Assembly (NCBI RefSeq): GCF_014946725.1
Contig: NZ_JACFXY010000002.1
Location: 310,001 to 374,000 of the forward strand
From: Mixta mediterraneensis
GTDB taxonomy: Bacteria; Pseudomonadota; Gammaproteobacteria; Enterobacterales; Enterobacteriaceae
Reading direction: 5' to 3'
Length of the DNA stretch: 64,000 bases
Both the position numbers and the translations under genes were made by a program. The notes beneath the pieces were generated by a model, which made no database searches, was not told where the DNA came from, and saw only the letters and a list, made by a program, of their open reading frames with translations. Shown here piece by piece: positions 9,761 through 21,869 of this stretch (position 1 is the stretch's first letter; each line of letters opens with the position of its first letter).

Positions 9761-10486
9761 ATGAACAAAATCGTTTACGTTGAAGATGAGCCTGAAGTTG
9801 GCTCACTGATTGCCGCTTATTTGGGGCGTCATGATATAGATGTGATTGTTGAGACGCGCGGCGATCGCGCTGAGGCAACCATTGCTCAGGCACAGCCCGA
9901 TCTGGTGATGCTGGATATTATGTTGCCCGGTAAAGACGGCATGACGATCTGCCGTGATTTGCGCGCCAACTGGCAAGGCCCGATTGTGTTACTGACGTCG
10001 CTTGACAGCGATATGAACCATATTCTGTCTCTTGAGATGGGCGCACAAGATTATATTCTGAAAACTACTCCTCCTGCGGTGTTGCTGGCCCGGTTACGCC
10101 TTCATTTGCGCCAGTCACAACAAGGCCAGACGGGTGAATCCCCCATCAGCAATACGCCGCATAAAATGCTGCGTTTTGGCTCTTTAACGATTGATGCCCT
10201 CAATCGTCAGGTCACCCTGTTTGATGAGCAAATCGCCCTCTCTACCGCAGATTTTGAGCTGTTATGGTTTCTGGCCAGCCACGCCGGACAGATCCTTAAT
10301 CGTGATGCGCTGCTCAAGACCTTACGCGGTGTAAGTTATGATGGGTTAGATCGCAGTATTGACGTGGCTATTTCGCGCCTGCGCAAAAAGCTGCACGACA
10401 GCGCGACCGAACCGTTCCGCATCAAAACGATTCGTAACAAAGGGTATCTTTTTGCTCCACAGGCGTGGGATACACGCGCTGTATGA
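9761..10486 (+). CDS. rstA: RstA, response regulator
   Basis: OmpR-family response regulator paired with RstB. The receiver domain spans about 1-120, with the acidic pocket in VEDEPEVG, phospho-acceptor D52 in LDIMLPGKDG and K in LKTTPP. A winged-helix DNA-binding domain fills about 140-235 (STADFELLWFLA, VAISRLRKKL, RNKGYLFAP). RstA binds the RstA box at asr in E. coli and a close match to that box lies at 15300-15313. The E. coli-like start MNKIVYVEDE is at 9761; neither it nor the ATG at 9746 has a strong ribosome site. Its stop overlaps the rstB start (ATGA). Confidence 0.95.
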   Translation: MNKIVYVEDEPEVGSLIAAYLGRHDIDVIVETRGDRAEATIAQAQPDLVMLDIMLPGKDGMTICRDLRANWQGPIVLLTSLDSDMNHILSLEMGAQDYILKTTPPAVLLARLRLHLRQSQQGQTGESPISNTPHKMLRFGSLTIDALNRQVTLFDEQIALSTADFELLWFLASHAGQILNRDALLKTLRGVSYDGLDRSIDVAISRLRKKLHDSATEPFRIKTIRNKGYLFAPQAWDTRAV

Positions 10487-10947
10487 GAAAACTTTTTATT
10501 CAGTTCTATTTGCTGCTGTTTGTCTGCTTTCTGGTAATGACGTTGCTGGTGGGTCTGGTTTATAAATTCACGGCTGAACGTGCCGGGCGACAATCAATGA
10601 ATGATTTGATGGCCAGCTCGCTGTATTTGATCCGCAGCGAGCTACGTGAAATCCCCCCGCGCAACTGGAACAAAACCATTAAAAGCCTTGATCTCGGCTT
10701 GTCATTTGATCTGCACATTGAACCGCTGAATAAATATCAGCTGGACGAAAACGATATGCGGCGCCTGCGCGCCGGTGAAATCGTCGCGCTTGACGATCAG
10801 TACACGTTCTTACAACACATCCCGCGTAGCCATTATGTGTTATCGGTTGGGCCGATTCCTTATCTGTTTTATCTACACCAGATGCGCCTGCTGGACATTG
10901 CCCTGCTGGTTTTTATCGGCATGTCGCTGGCGCTGCCGGTATTTATC
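10483..10947 (+). pseudogene. rstB: rstB 5' fragment, sensor kinase cut by IS21
   Basis: The first 155 codons of the sensor kinase RstB: the first membrane helix (IQFYLLLFVCFLVMTLLVGL), the periplasmic sensor domain, and most of the second membrane helix (LLDIALLVFIGMSLALPVFI). The IS21 element enters after codon 155. The frame runs on into the element and stops at 11049. Joining 10483-10947 to 12915-13751 restores an intact 433-residue protein, the E. coli RstB length, so the only damage is the insertion. The truncated product would be a membrane sensor with no kinase part. Confidence 0.95.
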
Positions 10948-11009
10948 TGTCAATACCGATCGAATTCTGACCCACCCTGCCAAAGTAAAACTGACCCACC
11001 CCCTTTGAA

Positions 11010-12823
<1,814 letters not shown>

Positions 12824-12908
12824 TGGCAGTGCCTTAAAACTGCCATTTTTACCCTAGGTGGGTCAGATTTACATCGGCAGGTGGGCCAGTTTTACATCGG
12901 TAGCGACA

Positions 12909-13751
12909 TTTATCTGGATGCGCCCGCACTGGAAGGAGATGCAGCGATTAGAAAAGGCAGCCCAGCGTTTCGGACGCGGCGAGTTGAATGTCCGCACCCA
13001 TTTTGACAGCGCCTCAAGCCTGTTTCGTTTGGGCATTGCGTTTAACCAGATGGCGGACAATATCAATACGCTGGTCGCCAGTAAAAAGCAGCTGATTGAT
13101 GGCATCGCTCATGAACTTCGCACTCCGCTGGTACGGCTGCGCTACCGGCTGGAGATGAGTGATAACCTGACGGAGGCTGAATCAGCCGCGTTGAACCGTG
13201 ATATTGGGCAGCTCGAAAGCCTGATTGAAGAACTGCTCACCTATGCCCGACTCGATCGCCCACGCGTCGATTTAAACCTAAAATCCCTCGATTTGGCGAA
13301 CTGGCTGCGGGAGCGTCTGGACGATTTCCGCACCATCAATCCACAAACCCAAATCGATCTCGACCTGCCGCAGCGTGAAAATCATGGCATTTCCGATACC
13401 CGATTAATGGAGCGCGTGTTAGACAACCTGATAAACAATGCCCTGCGCTATGCTCAGCAACGCCTGCGCATCAGCTTATGGTTTGACGGTTCATTAGGCT
13501 TTCTACAGGTTGAAGATGACGGGCCGGGTATTCCCCCTGAAGAGCGTGAGCGGGTGTTCGAACCTTTTGTCCGCCTGGATCCAAGCCGCGATCGCGCTAC
13601 CGGTGGCTGTGGGCTGGGTCTGGCCATTGTGTATTCCATTGCCCAGGCGCTTAACGGTAATGTGACTATTGAGAGTAGCCCGCTCGGCGGTGCCAGCGTT
13701 CGCTTTTGCTGGCCGGTTGATCTACCCTTGCGGGAAATTCCGCTGCGTTAA
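12909..13751 (+). pseudogene. rstB: rstB 3' fragment, HAMP and kinase domains
   Basis: The remaining 279 codons of rstB after the IS21. They begin with FIWMRPHW at the membrane edge, then the HAMP linker, the histidine box IDGIAHELRTPLVRL with its phospho-accepting His, and the ATPase domain with NNALRYA, DDGPGIPPEE and GGCGLGLAIV. The frame stays open upstream into the element to a GTG at 12858, giving a possible 297-residue product without sensor domain. No promoter or ribosome site for it was recognised in the IS end, so expression is uncertain. Confidence 0.93.
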
Positions 13752-13772
13752 AACTTTGACAAGGAGCATGAC

Positions 13773-15260
13773 GTGTCCTCAGCGTATCAACAACTTAGCG
13801 CTACTTTTCAGCGCCTTTCCCGTTTCGGCCATCTTACCGCCATCGCCGGATGCGATATGCAAACCACCATGCCACCGGGTGGTAGTCGTGCACGCGGTGA
13901 AGCGCTGGCGGAAATGAGCGTACTGCAACATGAGATCCTGACCGACAAACGTGTTGGCGATCTGATTCAGGCTGCTGAACAGCAAACACTGAACGATGTT
14001 GAGCGCGCTAACCTGCACGAAATGCGTCGCGCTTATCAGCAAGCGACCTTGCTACCCGCCTCCTTAGTTGAAGCCAAATCGATTGCCGGTTCACGTTGCG
14101 AACACGCCTGGCGTCAGCAACGTCCGGCTAACGACTGGCAAGGATTTTCCGTCAATCTGAAAGAAGTTGTGCGTTTAAGTCGTGAAGAAGCGCAACTGCG
14201 TGCGGAGGCGAATGGCAGCTCGCGTTATGACGCGTTGCTGGATATTTTCGAACCCGGCATGACCAGTGCCAAACTCGACAGCACCTTCGGTGAGTTAAAA
14301 ACCTGGCTGCCGGAGCTGCTTCAGCAGGTAGTAGAAAAACAGGCGCAACAGACGGTTATCCACCCGCGCGGCCCCTTCCCGATTCATACTCAGCGTGAGC
14401 TTGGATTGCACATTATGAAAGCGTTGGGGTTCGACTTTAATCACGGTCGCCTTGACGTCAGCGTCCATCCGTTCTGCGGCGGCGTGCCGGAAGATGTGCG
14501 TATCACCACGCGTTATAACGAAAATGAGTTTCTTAGTGCCATGATGGGCGTGATTCATGAAACCGGACATGCGCGATACGAGCAGAATTTACCCCAGCAG
14601 TGGCGCGGCCAGCCTGTGGCGCTGGCACGCTCAACGGCTGTTCATGAATCGCAAAGCCTGTTTATGGAAATGCAGTTAGGACGCAGCCGTGAATTTTTGC
14701 ACTACCTTTTGCCGCACATAAAAATTCTGATGGGCGATCAGCCCGCCTTGCAGGCTGACAATTTTGTTCGTCTGACTCAGCAGGTAAAGCCAGGTTATAT
14801 CCGTGTCGATGCCGATGAGCTCAGCTATCCCGCGCACATCGTGCTGCGTTACGAGATCGAGCGGGCGCTAATTGAAGGCGAGATTGAAGTTGACGATATT
14901 CCAGCCTTGTGGGATGAAAAAATGCAGCAGTCGCTCGGCATTGATACGCGCGGCAATTATCGTGACGGCTGTATGCAGGATATTCACTGGACCGACGGCG
15001 CATTTGGCTATTTTCCAACGTATACACTCGGCGCGATGTATGCGGCGCAGCTATTCCAGGCGGTGAAAAAAGCCATTCCACAGATGAGCGAATGCATTAA
15101 GGATGGCGAATTGCAGCCCGTATTTGACTGGCTACAACAAAATATTTGGCAGCATGGCAGCCGTTTCTCTACCCGGCAATTACTGCTGAACGCCACTGGC
15201 GAAGCATTGAACCCCGCCTGTTTCCGTCAGCATCTTGAGCAGCGTTACTTAAACAGTTAA
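13773..15260 (+). CDS. M32-family metallocarboxypeptidase
   Basis: 495-residue zinc carboxypeptidase of the Taq carboxypeptidase family (peptidase M32), a cytoplasmic enzyme that removes C-terminal residues from peptides. The zinc-binding HETGH motif is in GVIHETGHARYEQ near residue 260, and the usual neighbouring blocks DVSVHPFCGG and DADELSYPAHIVLRYEIE are present. The start is GTG 13773 with AAGGAG 7 bp upstream. It lies 21 bp after rstB and may have shared its transcript. E. coli K-12 has no such gene here. Confidence 0.92.
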   Translation: MSSAYQQLSATFQRLSRFGHLTAIAGCDMQTTMPPGGSRARGEALAEMSVLQHEILTDKRVGDLIQAAEQQTLNDVERANLHEMRRAYQQATLLPASLVEAKSIAGSRCEHAWRQQRPANDWQGFSVNLKEVVRLSREEAQLRAEANGSSRYDALLDIFEPGMTSAKLDSTFGELKTWLPELLQQVVEKQAQQTVIHPRGPFPIHTQRELGLHIMKALGFDFNHGRLDVSVHPFCGGVPEDVRITTRYNENEFLSAMMGVIHETGHARYEQNLPQQWRGQPVALARSTAVHESQSLFMEMQLGRSREFLHYLLPHIKILMGDQPALQADNFVRLTQQVKPGYIRVDADELSYPAHIVLRYEIERALIEGEIEVDDIPALWDEKMQQSLGIDTRGNYRDGCMQDIHWTDGAFGYFPTYTLGAMYAAQLFQAVKKAIPQMSECIKDGELQPVFDWLQQNIWQHGSRFSTRQLLLNATGEALNPACFRQHLEQRYLNS

Positions 15261-15266
15261 GTTTTT

Positions 15267-15284
15267 GGCGGCTCAGGAGCCGCC
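15267..15284 (+). terminator. Hairpin after the M32 gene
   Basis: GGCGGCT/AGCCGCC, a 7-bp GC-rich stem, lies just after the stop and is followed by ATTTCTC. The T run is weak, but the position fits a terminator. Confidence 0.55.
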
Positions 15285-15299
15285 ATTTCTCCTGCTTCG

Positions 15300-15313
15300 T
15301 ACAATCCGTTACA
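15300..15313 (+). promoter_or_regulatory. Candidate RstA box upstream of asr
   Basis: TACAATCCGTTACA matches the published RstA-box consensus TACATNTNGTTACA at all but two defined positions. It lies 105 bp upstream of the asr start codon. In E. coli, RstA activates asr from such a box in acid. The match is seen directly; the function is inferred from E. coli. Confidence 0.65.
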
Positions 15314-15417
15314 CGCCGATACCAAACACCCACGGAAACCTTTCCTCGCTTTACATAGAGTCTTATCACCGGCCCCGCAGTGGGCTACTCATGAAAAAAT
15401 AGTCCGAGGAATTTGCA

Positions 15418-15771
15418 ATGAAAAAATTATTTGCGCTGGTGATCGCCGCTGCTATGGGTCTGTCCTCTGTTGCTTTCGCGGCTGAAACTACCGCTGCACC
15501 TGCTCCTACTGCTGCAACGACCACCGCTGCGCCAGCAAAAACCGCACACAAAACCGCGCACAAGAAACACAAAAAAGCGGCCGCTCAGAAAGCACAGGCA
15601 GCTAAAAAAGTTCACCACAAGAAAGCGGTGAAAAAAGCAGCACCACAGAAAGCGCAGGCAGCTAAGAAAGTTCACCATAAGAAAGCGGTGAAAAAAGCGG
15701 CTCCACAGAAAGCGCAGGCAGCTAAGAAAGTTCACCACAAGAAAGTAGTAAAACCAGCTGCTAAGAAATAA
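15418..15771 (+). CDS. asr: Asr, acid shock protein
   Basis: Small periplasmic basic protein induced by acid. The 117 residues comprise a signal peptide ([21 protein letters not shown]), an Ala/Thr/Pro-rich linker, and a Lys/His/Ala-rich body made of tandem 20-residue repeats. E. coli Asr has the same architecture. The 60-bp DNA repeats lie at 15586-15645, 15646-15705 and 15706-15765, the last diverging at its end. The gene stands alone between two terminators with an RstA-box match upstream. Repeat number is likely to vary between strains. Confidence 0.94.
   Translation: MKKLFALVIAAAMGLSSVAFAAETTAAPAPTAATTTAAPAKTAHKTAHKKHKKAAAQKAQAAKKVHHKKAVKKAAPQKAQAAKKVHHKKAVKKAAPQKAQAAKKVHHKKVVKPAAKK
15586..15765 (+). 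repeat. Three tandem 60-bp repeats in asr
   Basis: Each unit encodes [20 protein letters not shown] or a close variant. Units two and three are nearly identical in DNA, which suggests recent expansion by slippage or unequal recombination. Confidence 0.85.
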
Positions 15772-15799
15772 ACCTTAGCCCTGAAGATTCGACGATTAA

Positions 15800-15828
15800 A
15801 AACACCCGGTCCTGCCGGGTGTTTCTTT
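15800..15828 (+). terminator. asr terminator
   Basis: AAACACCCGG/CCGGGTGTTT stem with a 5-base loop, followed by a short T-rich tail, 28 bp after the asr stop. Confidence 0.85.
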
Positions 15829-15843
15829 ACTGGAGTAGCTGAA

Positions 15844-15933
15844 ATGGTGCATCGCTATCGCTTCGAAATTATTCTGATTGTGATGATCCTGTGCGGCATA
15901 GTCGCAGCCTGCTTTTTTATCTGGTCGTTGTAG
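15844..15933 (+). CDS. ydgU: YdgU, small membrane protein
   Basis: 29-codon open frame with a GGAG ribosome site 8 bp before ATG 15844. The peptide starts MVHRYRFEIILIVMILCG and is one hydrophobic membrane helix. E. coli YdgU, a 27-residue membrane peptide, lies at the same place after asr and begins MVGRYRFEF, so both sequence and position agree. It probably gets transcript through or after the asr terminator. Its function is unknown in E. coli as well. Confidence 0.85.
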   Translation: MVHRYRFEIILIVMILCGIVAACFFIWSL

Positions 15934-16040
15934 TGTGCTGATAATCCCAATAAAACTCCCTTTTTTACCGCTCACCGACTATAGTTATCGCTCAAGCGTG
16001 ATGACAACATCCCCTACTTATTCTCGCCACTGAGAGAACT

Positions 16041-16850
16041 ATGCGCCTGGCTATTTTGTTACTTATTGGATTATTCAGTTTTAACACCGTTGTGCATGCC
16101 GATGATGACGATGACGCGCCCAATCCTGACGAAATCAAAACGCTGTTTTTTGGTAAAGATCACCGCAAAGCGATCGGCGATATTATGGATTCCCCCTGGG
16201 ATGCTATCGGTCAACTTGAGACCGAAAGCGGCAACTTATGCACCGCAACGCTCATTTCGCCCCATCTGGCGTTAACCGCCGGTCACTGCTTATTAACGCC
16301 ACCGGGCAATTTTGATTAACCCGTGGCGCTGCGTTTTATGGCCAGCGATAAAGGCTGGCGTTATGAAATCCACGATATTGATGCACGCGTTGAGCCTTCT
16401 CTTGCAACCCATCTGAAAGCGGACGGCGAAGGCTGGATCGTGCCGAGCAGCGCGGCTTCCCTTGATTATGGCCTGGTGATTTTACGTAACCCCCCTTCCG
16501 CCATCACACCGATTCCCCTTTTTGCCGGTTCGCGTAGCGATCTGACCACGGCGTTAAAAGAGGCAGGCCGTAAGGTGACGCAGGCAGGCTATCCTGAAGA
16601 TCATCTGGATACGCTCTATTCGCACAGCGATTGTGTGATCACCGGCTGGGCGCAACGGGCGGTATTGTCGCATCAGTGCGATACGCTGCCGGGCGATAGC
16701 GGCTCCCCGTTGCTGCTGAACAGTGATAAAGGCTGGCAGTTAATTGCCGTGCAAAGTTCAGCGCCAGCGGCGAAGGATCGCTATCTGGCGGATAACCGGG
16801 CAATTGCTGTGACATCGTTTCGCGATAAGCTAGAAGCCCTGGCGCAGTAA
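16041..16850 (+). pseudogene. ydgD: ydgD, trypsin-like protease with an in-frame stop
   Basis: Homologue of the periplasmic chymotrypsin-fold protein YdgD. A signal peptide ([20 protein letters not shown]) is followed by the whole protease: His in LTAGHC, Asp in SLDYGLVIL, Ser in GDSGSP. TAA at 16317-16319, codon 93, interrupts the frame right after the His box; the same frame resumes at once ([19 protein letters not shown]) and runs to 16850. By comparison with E. coli (PDKAVALRF) the stop probably replaces a Lys codon by one base change. The rest is undamaged, so the loss is recent, unless this is a sequencing error. Confidence 0.88.
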
Positions 16851-17022
16851 AACGTAAAGCCTGACTGGAGTGTTCCGTCAAAGAGGCTGAGTTATTGCGT
16901 AAAGACGGCCTGAATCTCACTGGCATCCAGGGCGTCTGTTTGCCCGCTTCATCCGTGAGGCGTTTTCGAAGCGCAAAGCGCCGGCGGGCTTTCTGGCGAG
17001 CGAACCTTCCCGTATTTATTCG

Positions 17023-20000
17023 TTAAGCAACCTGCTCCATCGCCTGTAAAACTCGTTTATCGGAAATCGGATAGGGTGTACCAAGCTGCTGAGCGAAGTA
17101 GCTGATCCGCAATTCCTCAATCATCCAGCGAATATTCACGACTTCTTCATCATTCTGACGCAGCGGTGGCAATTTATTGCGCCACGCCTGATAAGCCTGC
17201 TCAACCGCCTGGGCTTTCAACATCCGCGCGCGATCGCTATGAGGATCGACCGGCAGTTTCTCCAGCCGACGCTCAATACCGTGCAGATAACGCAACGTAT
17301 CGGCCAGCCGTTTCCAGCCGTTGCCGGTCACGAAACCGCGATAAACCAATCCGTTCATCTGCGTCTTAATATCCGATAACGCCAACGCCAGCGTCATATC
17401 TACGCGTCCTTTCAGGCGCTTATTGATATTAAATACGGCGGTCAGGATCTGCTCGACCTGTCTGGCGATGGCGACCACCGTTTCATTCAGTTCGCCGCGC
17501 ACTTTTTCATGCAGCTTCTCGAAATTATCCTGCTGCCAGGCAGGCCCGCCCGCTTCTGCCATCAGCTTGTCGATGCCACAGGCGATGCAGTCATCAATCA
17601 GCTCCAGTACTTTACCGTAGGGATTGAAGTACAGGCCCAGCTTAGCTTTATTGGGCAGCTTCTCATGGAGATATTTCACGGGCGACGGAATATTGAGCAA
17701 CAGCAGGCGACGCTGCCCGCGCCACATCATCTTTTGTTGTTCCTGCTCACTGTCGAACAGGCGAATCGCTACGCTGTCTTTTTCATCAACCAGCGCCGGC
17801 CAGGCTTTTACCTGATAGCTGCCACGCTTCTGCTCATAGCTGCGCGGTAGATCGCCAAAACTCCAGATATGCAGATCGCTCTGCTCAAGGCCGTCGTCAG
17901 CCACTTTTGACAATGTTTCCTGCACTTTACCTTTCAGCAGCGCCTTCAGCGCGGTCAAATCTTTGCCTTCCTGTAACTTACGATTGTGCTCATCCACTAC
18001 GCGAAATGTCATTTTAAGATGATCGGGCACCTGATCCCATTGCCAGTTTTCACGTTCCAGGGTTACGCCCGTCATGCGTCGAAACTCACGCGCTAACGCC
18101 TCCAGCAGAGGCAGTTCCATGGCAGTTACACGCCCTAAAAAGGCTTCGGCATAATTGGGGGCAGGCACCAGATTACGGCGCAATGGCTTCGGCAGCGATT
18201 TAATGAGAGCGATAATTAATTCACGCCGCACGCCGGGAATCTGCCACTCAAAGCCCTGATCCTCGACTTGATTCAACAGCGGGAGCGGAATATGCACTGT
18301 TACGCCATCCGCATCCGCGCCAGGCTCAAACTGATAACTCAGTTTCAGTTTAAGGTTGCCCTGCTGCCAGAAATTCGGATAGTCAAGCTGGCTGACTTTA
18401 TTCGCGCCCTCTTTAATCAGCATCTGCTTATCAAAGTTGAGCAATTCAGCGTTATCGCGGCTGGCCTGCTTCCACCAGCTATCAAAATGTTTCGCCGACA
18501 CCACCTCTTTGCCGATACGCTGATCGTAAAACGCAAATAGCGTTTCATCATCAACCAGGATGTCACGACGGCGTGATTTATGTTCCAGATCTTCGACTTC
18601 GCTACGCAGCTTTTGATTGTTGCGGAAAAAGGCGTGGCGCGTCTGCCAGTCGCCTTCCACCAGCGCATGACGAATAAACAGCTCACGGCTCAAGGTCGGA
18701 TCGATGCGGCCGTAATTAACCTTACGCGCGGCCACAATCGGCAAACCATAAAGCGTCACTTTTTCACTTGCCATCACCGCACCTTGCGATTTCTCCCAGT
18801 GCGGCTCGCTGTAGCTGCGCTTAATCAAATGCTGCGCCAGCGGCTCGATCCATTCAGGATCAATGCGGGCGGCGATGCGCCCCCATAACCGGCTGGTTTC
18901 CACCAGTTCAGCGACCATCGTCCATTTTGGCGGCTTTTTGAATAACCCTGAGCCCGGAAAAATGGCGAAGCGCGCATTGCGTGCCCCAGTGAACTCTTGC
19001 TTTTCAGCATCTTTTTGACCGATATGCGACAGCAAGCCAGTGAGCAAGGCGCAATGGATTTCGCGAAATCCAGCGGGTTCGCTGTTAACCGGAATGCCGA
19101 GTTCACGTACCACCTGACGCAGCTGGGTATAAATATCCTGCCACTCGCGCACACGCAGATAGTTAAGGAAGTCACTCTTGCACTGACGACGGAACAGATT
19201 GCCTGACAACGCTTTTTGTTGCTCGCTCAGGTAATTCCACAGATTAACAAAAGCAAGAAAGTCTGACTCTTTATCCGCAAAGCGGCGATGTTTCTCATCC
19301 GACGCCTGCTTTTTCTCGGCTGGCCGTTCACGGGGATCCTGAATCGACAAACCGGCGGTGATAATCATGATTTCTCGCACGCAGCCATATTTTTGTGCTT
19401 CAAGCACCATGCGAGCCAGCCTTGGATCAACAGGGAGCTGCGCCAGCTGGCGACCTGAGCCGGTCAGTTTGTAGTGTCCGTTTTCGTCGTTCAGCGTCAG
19501 GGCGCCCAGTTCTTCCAGCAGCCGCACGCCATCCTGGATATTACGTTTGTCCGGCGCTTCAACAAACGGAAACGCAGCAATATCGCCCAATCCCAGCGCG
19601 GTCATTTGCAAAATAACCGAGGCCAGATTGGTACGCAGGATCTCAGGATCGGTAAACGCCGGGCGGCTGAGAAAATCATCCTCAGAATAGAGGCGAATGC
19701 AGATCCCTTCTGATACGCGCCCACAACGCCCTTTTCGCTGATTAGCAGAGGCTTGTGAAATCGGTTCGATGGGCAAGCGTTGCACTTTGGTGCGGAAGCT
19801 ATAGCGGCTTATACGTGCGGTGCCGGGATCGATGACATATTTGATCCCCGGTACGGTAAGCGAGGTTTCCGCTACGTTAGTTGCCAGCACAATGCGGCGC
19901 CCGCTGTGTGGCTGAAATACCCGGTTCTGTTCCGCATTCGACAGGCGCGCATATAACGGCAAAATCTCGGTATGCGGCAGGTTGCGCTTCATCAGCGCGT

Positions 20001-20922
20001 CGGCGGTGTCACGAATTTCACGCTCACCGCTCATGAAAATCAGAATATCGCCCCGGCTCTCATGGCCAAGCTCATCGACTGCATCAAAAATGGCTTGTAG
20101 CTGGTCGCGATCGCCATCATCGGCCTCTTCCACGATCGGACGATAACGCACTTCCACCGGATACGTGCGACCTGAAACTTCAATTACCGGCGCGTCGTTA
20201 AAATGGCGTGAAAAACGCTGCGGATCGATGGTTGCCGACGTAATAATGATTTTCAGATCGGGACGACGCGGCAGCAACTCACGCAAATAGCCGAGCAGAA
20301 AATCAATATTCAGGCTGCGCTCGTGCGCTTCATCGATGATAAGCGTGTCGTATTGCAACAACAGGCGATCCTGCTGGATTTCTGCCAGCAAAATACCATC
20401 CGTCATCAGCTTCACCTGCGTCGTTTCGCTGACCTGATCGTTAAAACGCACCTTGTAACCAACGCATCCACCGAGAGAGGTTTCCAGTTCATCGGCAATG
20501 CGATTCGCCACCGTGCGGGCCGCCAGGCGGCGCGGCTGAGTATGGCCTATCAGCCCTTTCACGCCGCGCCCCAGCGTTAAGCAAATTTTCGGCAGCTGGG
20601 TCGTTTTACCTGAACCGGTTTCGCCCGCCACAATCACCACCTGATGATCGCGAATTGCGTCGGCAATCTCCTGCTGCTTTTGACTAACCGGTAAATTCGC
20701 CGGAAAAGTGATTTTAGGCGTAGCGGCGATACGCTGCGCCACACGCTGTTCGGCAGCGGCGAAATCCTGTTCGAGCTCTGCTGCAATATCTTGCTGCGCC
20801 GCAGGATTTTTAATTTTTTTTGCACCGTGCAGGCGGCGTTGCAAGCGCTGACGATCGCGCAGCATCAAGGCATCAAGCCGCGCCCAGAGCGGTGCAAGTG
20901 GAGAAGAAACCGGTGATGACAT
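17023..20922 (-). CDS. hrpA: HrpA, DEAH-box ATP-dependent RNA helicase
   Basis: 1299-residue DEAH/RHA helicase, the E. coli HrpA length, which rescues stalled or collided ribosomes. Motifs in order: Walker A GETGSGKTT (residues 100-108), QPRRLAA, DEAHERS, SAT in IIITSATIDP, FMSGEREI, TNVAETSLT and QRKGRCGRVSEG. The helicase-associated and OB-fold regions and a long C-terminal DUF3418 domain follow. It is transcribed alone, divergently from azoR. Confidence 0.97.
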   Translation of the reverse strand: MSSPVSSPLAPLWARLDALMLRDRQRLQRRLHGAKKIKNPAAQQDIAAELEQDFAAAEQRVAQRIAATPKITFPANLPVSQKQQEIADAIRDHQVVIVAGETGSGKTTQLPKICLTLGRGVKGLIGHTQPRRLAARTVANRIADELETSLGGCVGYKVRFNDQVSETTQVKLMTDGILLAEIQQDRLLLQYDTLIIDEAHERSLNIDFLLGYLRELLPRRPDLKIIITSATIDPQRFSRHFNDAPVIEVSGRTYPVEVRYRPIVEEADDGDRDQLQAIFDAVDELGHESRGDILIFMSGEREIRDTADALMKRNLPHTEILPLYARLSNAEQNRVFQPHSGRRIVLATNVAETSLTVPGIKYVIDPGTARISRYSFRTKVQRLPIEPISQASANQRKGRCGRVSEGICIRLYSEDDFLSRPAFTDPEILRTNLASVILQMTALGLGDIAAFPFVEAPDKRNIQDGVRLLEELGALTLNDENGHYKLTGSGRQLAQLPVDPRLARMVLEAQKYGCVREIMIITAGLSIQDPRERPAEKKQASDEKHRRFADKESDFLAFVNLWNYLSEQQKALSGNLFRRQCKSDFLNYLRVREWQDIYTQLRQVVRELGIPVNSEPAGFREIHCALLTGLLSHIGQKDAEKQEFTGARNARFAIFPGSGLFKKPPKWTMVAELVETSRLWGRIAARIDPEWIEPLAQHLIKRSYSEPHWEKSQGAVMASEKVTLYGLPIVAARKVNYGRIDPTLSRELFIRHALVEGDWQTRHAFFRNNQKLRSEVEDLEHKSRRRDILVDDETLFAFYDQRIGKEVVSAKHFDSWWKQASRDNAELLNFDKQMLIKEGANKVSQLDYPNFWQQGNLKLKLSYQFEPGADADGVTVHIPLPLLNQVEDQGFEWQIPGVRRELIIALIKSLPKPLRRNLVPAPNYAEAFLGRVTAMELPLLEALAREFRRMTGVTLERENWQWDQVPDHLKMTFRVVDEHNRKLQEGKDLTALKALLKGKVQETLSKVADDGLEQSDLHIWSFGDLPRSYEQKRGSYQVKAWPALVDEKDSVAIRLFDSEQEQQKMMWRGQRRLLLLNIPSPVKYLHEKLPNKAKLGLYFNPYGKVLELIDDCIACGIDKLMAEAGGPAWQQDNFEKLHEKVRGELNETVVAIARQVEQILTAVFNINKRLKGRVDMTLALALSDIKTQMNGLVYRGFVTGNGWKRLADTLRYLHGIERRLEKLPVDPHSDRARMLKAQAVEQAYQAWRNKLPPLRQNDEEVVNIRWMIEELRISYFAQQLGTPYPISDKRVLQAMEQVA

Positions 20923-21130
20923 AGTAATGACGTACCTTACTCAGGCGGTATCGCTGTGAAATACAGCGCCCCAGAGGCTGGGCTAACCCGCTGATTAAAT
21001 AAATAATTGTGCGCATAATAGCATATACGGCACCGCACGACCGTTTGGCTTGTTCAATAAATTCGAACATCGCTCTCGAAATATTGCGCTTTCACCCTAC
21101 GGCTGTTAACCGTAGAGTGTAAATCATTGA

Positions 21131-21766
<636 letters not shown>

Positions 21767-21790
21767 TCATTTTTGATGCCGTTGTATGTT

Positions 21791-21816
21791 GCCGGGTTTA
21801 ATACCCGGCTTTTTTA
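21791..21816 (+). terminator. azoR terminator
   Basis: GCCGGGT/ACCCGGC stem with a 5-base loop and a T6 run, 25 bp after the azoR stop. Confidence 0.9.
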
Positions 21817-21869
21817 TGCTTTTTATTTTTGTCCGCCTTCCTCAACGTGAAATGTTGTGAGTCAGCCGG

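Noticed and set aside
15427..15738. Leftward 103-codon Phe/Leu-rich frame
   Set aside because: Exact antisense of the asr Lys-rich repeats.
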